Source of the DNA: Lachnospiraceae bacterium
Lineage (GTDB): Bacteria; Bacillota; Clostridia; Lachnospirales; Lachnospiraceae
DNA length: 7,848 nt
Assembly (NCBI GenBank): GCA_017437205.1
Contig: JAFSBP010000075.1
Span: 1-7,848, forward strand
Direction of reading: 5' to 3'
A program made the position numbers and the translations under genes. Each line of letters begins with the position of its first letter. Position 1 is the first letter of the stretch. The notes beneath the pieces are model-generated. The model was not told the DNA's origin, made no database searches, and saw only the letters and a program-made list of their open reading frames with translations. Shown here one piece after another: positions 5,242-7,848 of this stretch.

Positions 5242-6858
5242 TCACCCAACATACTTCTTAAGGGTAGCTCTCACTGCTCCCGGTCCTGCGATCAGTTCCT
5301 TAAACATTCCCTCGATCTTCTCGCCCAAGCCTGCCTCGTACAGGTTAAGACCAAACAGAACCTCATTGGACAGAATAGGTTTCAGCTTGCCATCTGCACT
5401 GGCTGCATCACCCAGCTTCACATCCTTAAGATATGACTGCAGGGTCTCCAGCATAGGATCGGAGCTGCAGGTGAACGCTTCGCCGTTATCATCCACTGCC
5501 AGCAGATATCTGAGCCATCCTGCCAGTGCCAAAGGAATATAGGTAAGGGAGGTCACATCAAGCTTATCGCTAGCCACATAGGACTTCATCGTCTCACCGA
5601 AACGGATGCCCACCTTCTGGCTGGTATCGGTGGCGATACGCTGAGGTGTATCCGGTACAAACGGATTGGGCAGACGCACGTCGATTACCTCATGGATGAA
5701 GTCCATGGGGGACAGAATCTTCGGGTCAACCACCACAGGCATGCCCTCTTTGTAACCGATATTCTCGATCAGTCCCTTCAACTGAGGGTCGTTCATCTCT
5801 TTCGCGATCAGATCATAACCCAACAGGCAGCCGTAAACAGCCAGTGCCGTGTGAAGAGGGTTCAGGCAAGTGGTCACCTTCATGCGCTCGGTATTGTTTA
5901 CCGTATCTCTGTCGGTCAGGAACACTCCTGCTTCCTCCAGTGCGGGTCTTCCGTTGGGGAAGCGATCCTCAACTACCAGATACTGAGGGATCTCTGCATT
6001 GACAAAGGGTGCGATAAACGTGTTCTTGGGGGTGATGATGGGCTTCATGTCAGCGATTCCCGCCTCCAAAAGCATATCCTCAACCACCTGCGCGGGGCGG
6101 GGGGTGATCTTATCGATCATACTCCAAGGGAAGCTTACTCTCGTCTCATCCTCTACATATGCGACAAAGTCCGCAGTCACAAATCCGTTTGCTGCCCACG
6201 CATGTGCAACATCCAGAACGGAAGCTTTCAGCTTCTCACCGTTATGGCTGCAGTTATCCATACTTACCACTGCAATGGGGTATGCTCCAGCCTTAAAGCG
6301 CTCCCAGAGCATTGCGGTAACAAAGCTCATAGCGTGGCGTGCCTTTGCAGGACCAGCCTCCATATCTGCCTTCGCCAAGGGGCTGAACTCGCCGTTCAGA
6401 CCTTTCAGCGCATAACCCTTCTCCGTGATGGTGAAGCTCACCATCTGCAGGGAAGGATTGGTAAATACCGCCTTCATGCGGGCCATCTCTGCCTCGTCGG
6501 AGATATCTGCCTTGATATTGTCCGCAACAGAAGCGACAATCGTCTTCTCTGTGTTTCCGTCAGGCTTCAATCCCACCAAAAGAGTAAGGTTATCGAAGGG
6601 CTTATAAATCATATCCAACAGGCTGTAATCAAATGTATCGCTGGCAACGATACCGCTCTTTGCCAATCCCTTCTCTAAAAGTCTCTGCTGCAAAACAGCG
6701 ATAAATCCGCGGAAAATGTTTCCTGCGCCAAAGTGCAGCCACACCGGATTTTCCTTCGTCTCCTTAATCATCGCCTGTACATCATAGCCCGGAAGCTTCA
6801 CTCCCGCAGCTGCCCAGTCTGCTTTTCTGTCCAACTGGGATAATTTCATTTCCAACAT
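5242..6858 (-). CDS. uxuB: Fructuronate reductase (D-mannonate oxidoreductase), mannitol dehydrogenase family
   Basis: Cytoplasmic NAD(H)-dependent enzyme that reduces D-fructuronate to D-mannonate (EC 1.1.1.57), the second step of D-glucuronate catabolism, feeding UxuA. The 538-residue length is that of Bacillus/Clostridium-type UxuB. The N-terminal nucleotide-binding domain carries LHFGAGNIFRGF (41-52) and SMDNCSHNG (199-207). The C-terminal catalytic domain has K327, N333 and H336 in MKVTTCLNPLHTALA, corresponding to the Lys/Asn/His set of polyol-specific long-chain dehydrogenases. The start at 6858 has AAAGGAG ending 6 nt upstream (6865-6871), overlapping the stop of the preceding gene; ATG 6849 is a weaker alternative. 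Second gene of an operon with the Ldh2-family gene, 11 bp apart. Related family enzymes (tagaturonate or mannitol reductases) are possible but fit less well. Confidence 0.9.
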   Translation of the reverse strand: MLEMKLSQLDRKADWAAAGVKLPGYDVQAMIKETKENPVWLHFGAGNIFRGFIAVLQQRLLEKGLAKSGIVASDTFDYSLLDMIYKPFDNLTLLVGLKPDGNTEKTIVASVADNIKADISDEAEMARMKAVFTNPSLQMVSFTITEKGYALKGLNGEFSPLAKADMEAGPAKARHAMSFVTAMLWERFKAGAYPIAVVSMDNCSHNGEKLKASVLDVAHAWAANGFVTADFVAYVEDETRVSFPWSMIDKITPRPAQVVEDMLLEAGIADMKPIITPKNTFIAPFVNAEIPQYLVVEDRFPNGRPALEEAGVFLTDRDTVNNTERMKVTTCLNPLHTALAVYGCLLGYDLIAKEMNDPQLKGLIENIGYKEGMPVVVDPKILSPMDFIHEVIDVRLPNPFVPDTPQRIATDTSQKVGIRFGETMKSYVASDKLDVTSLTYIPLALAGWLRYLLAVDDNGEAFTCSSDPMLETLQSYLKDVKLGDAASADGKLKPILSNEVLFGLNLYEAGLGEKIEGMFKELIAGPGAVRATLKKYVG

Positions 6859-6869
6859 ACTTGTCTCCT

Positions 6870-7848
6870 TTACGCTTCCAGATACTCCGGAAGATACTCA
6901 CTCGCCTTCGTAAATTCTCCGATCATCTGCATCTCTGCATAGGTCTTCTCGTTGAGGGAAACACCTTCCTTCATAACGCGAGCCTTCGCTTCAGCTTCCT
7001 TCTCGCCATGAATGTAGATGCGGTCCTGTCCCTCTGCCTTATTGGACTCACGAATCTCCTGCAAGTACTTGCTGAGTGCCGCCTCAATCTCTTTCTTGTC
7101 ACCTAACATACCGTAGTCGATAGCAACAAAACAGTGTGCGATATTTGCTCTGCCGGGTGTCTTGTAGATATAATTAGAAGTCGTTCCTCCGGACAAGATA
7201 GCAGTCGCAATCTCACAGAGCATTGCAAAGCCGTATCCTTTATATCCGCTGGTCAGCTCGCCTGAGCCGCCCAGAGGCAGGATACCGCCGCCGGTCTTAT
7301 TGATAATGTTGCCAAGCACACGCTCGGGATCACTGCTGTCATGGCCGGTCTCATCCAGTGCCCAGCCAATCGGCAGTCCGTTTCCACGCTTTACATATAC
7401 CTCCAGCTTTCCGCGGGGAACTACGGTAGTGGCGGCGTCAAACACGTAGGGAACGGGATCTGCGGGCATCGCAAAAGCGATGGGGTTGGTGCCCAACATC
7501 GCCTGACGGCCAAAGGTGGGAACCATGATCGCCTCGGTATTTGTCATACACATACCGATCAGTCCCTGCTCTGCTGCCATCTTTGCATAATATCCGGCAA
7601 TACCATAGTGATTAGAGTTGCGGACGGTCACCATACCGAAACCGCTAGCCTTCGCCTTGTCAATGGCCAGCTGCATCGCATTTACGCTGAGTGTCTGTCC
7701 CATGCAGTCATTGCCCTCGATTACCGCGGAGAGTGGTGTCTCAAATACAACCTCCGGCTTTGCGCCAAGCTTTACCAAACCTCCGGTAATCTCCTTGTGA
7801 TAACGGATCAGTCTCTGAATACCGTGAGACTCGATGCCGGACAAATCA
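6870..7848 (-). CDS. Ldh2-family (malate/L-lactate dehydrogenase-like) NAD(P)-dependent oxidoreductase, N-terminus off window
   Basis: The frame is open to the right edge; about 325 codons are present and roughly 35-45 N-terminal residues of the usual 350-360 are missing. A TTG at 7844 is in frame but falls inside the conserved DLSGIESHG motif, so it is not the true start. The SHG histidine (codon 7824-7826) is the family's presumed catalytic residue. RNSNHYGIAGYYA and GGSGELTSGYKGYGFAM are also family signatures. These enzymes reduce 2-keto acids or diketo sugar acids; YiaK (2,3-diketogulonate) and B. subtilis YjmC belong here. YjmC is encoded in the hexuronate locus with uxuB, so a role in uronate catabolism is likely, but the substrate is not determined by sequence. 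Its stop overlaps the uxuB ribosome site, suggesting translational coupling. It belongs to the same more G+C-rich segment as uxuB. Confidence 0.88.
   Translation of the reverse strand, partial: DLSGIESHGIQRLIRYHKEITGGLVKLGAKPEVVFETPLSAVIEGNDCMGQTLSVNAMQLAIDKAKASGFGMVTVRNSNHYGIAGYYAKMAAEQGLIGMCMTNTEAIMVPTFGRQAMLGTNPIAFAMPADPVPYVFDAATTVVPRGKLEVYVKRGNGLPIGWALDETGHDSSDPERVLGNIINKTGGGILPLGGSGELTSGYKGYGFAMLCEIATAILSGGTTSNYIYKTPGRANIAHCFVAIDYGMLGDKKEIEAALSKYLQEIRESNKAEGQDRIYIHGEKEAEAKARVMKEGVSLNEKTYAEMQMIGEFTKASEYLPEYLEA

Noticed and set aside
5063..5542. 159-codon plus-strand frame after the palindrome
   Set aside because: It runs through the bidirectional terminator and into antisense uxuB; its hydrophobic start is only a by-product of A+T-rich DNA.
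5692..6678. Long plus-strand open frame (328 codons) opposite uxuB
   Set aside because: It is antisense to the conserved uxuB coding sequence; the translation is rich in Cys, His and Arg, has no recognisable domain, and lacks a good ribosome site.
1..7848. CRISPR arrays, tRNA, rRNA or riboswitches
   Set aside because: No regularly spaced repeats, tRNA-like folds or recognisable RNA gene or riboswitch motifs were seen by eye on either strand.

Overview
The window looks like chromosome from a low-to-moderate GC Gram-positive anaerobe, most likely a gut clostridium (Lachnospiraceae-like). The grounds are purine-rich AGGAG-type ribosome sites, A+T-rich intergenic DNA, Firmicutes-type protein families and a uronate/pectin catabolic theme. 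I cannot name a species.

Left part (1-4241): a nearly complete minus-strand glycoside hydrolase family 105 gene (1-1077, running off the left edge) was originally divergent from a plus-strand major facilitator transporter gene (2964-4241). Between them lay about 228 bp of regulatory DNA that contains a perfect 12-bp inverted repeat. A complete IS1380-family insertion sequence (1283-2935, 1653 bp) has landed in this region. It has 16-bp perfect terminal inverted repeats and a 5-bp CTATC target duplication, and it now separates the transporter from its presumed promoter, leaving 28 bp between the IS end and the transporter ATG.

Middle part (4242-5241): a 41-bp relic of a second, diverged IS1380-type transposase gene follows the transporter. 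Next comes a type II toxin-antitoxin pair, a RelB/DinJ antitoxin and a YafQ-type mRNA interferase. It has a near-consensus promoter with a 10-bp palindrome as probable autoregulatory operator. After the toxin there is an unexplained 64-bp near-perfect palindrome, then a nested bidirectional terminator.

Right part (5242-7848): a minus-strand operon carries an Ldh2-family (malate/L-lactate dehydrogenase-like) oxidoreductase, truncated by the right edge, followed 11 bp later by fructuronate reductase (uxuB). This segment is visibly more G+C-rich than the left half. A YjmC-like gene with uxuB resembles the hexuronate utilisation loci of Bacillus and Clostridia.

Functionally, GH105 releases unsaturated uronic acid from pectin (rhamnogalacturonan) oligomers, the transporter could import a uronate or oligosaccharide, and UxuB reduces D-fructuronate to D-mannonate. 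All are uronate-related, but the GH105 product normally enters the 5-keto-4-deoxyuronate branch rather than the UxuB branch, so this is a neighbourhood theme and not one linear pathway. I saw no convincing evidence of a wholly new system. The most informative signals are the IS insertion architecture, the regulatory inverted repeats, the IS relic and the 64-bp palindrome.
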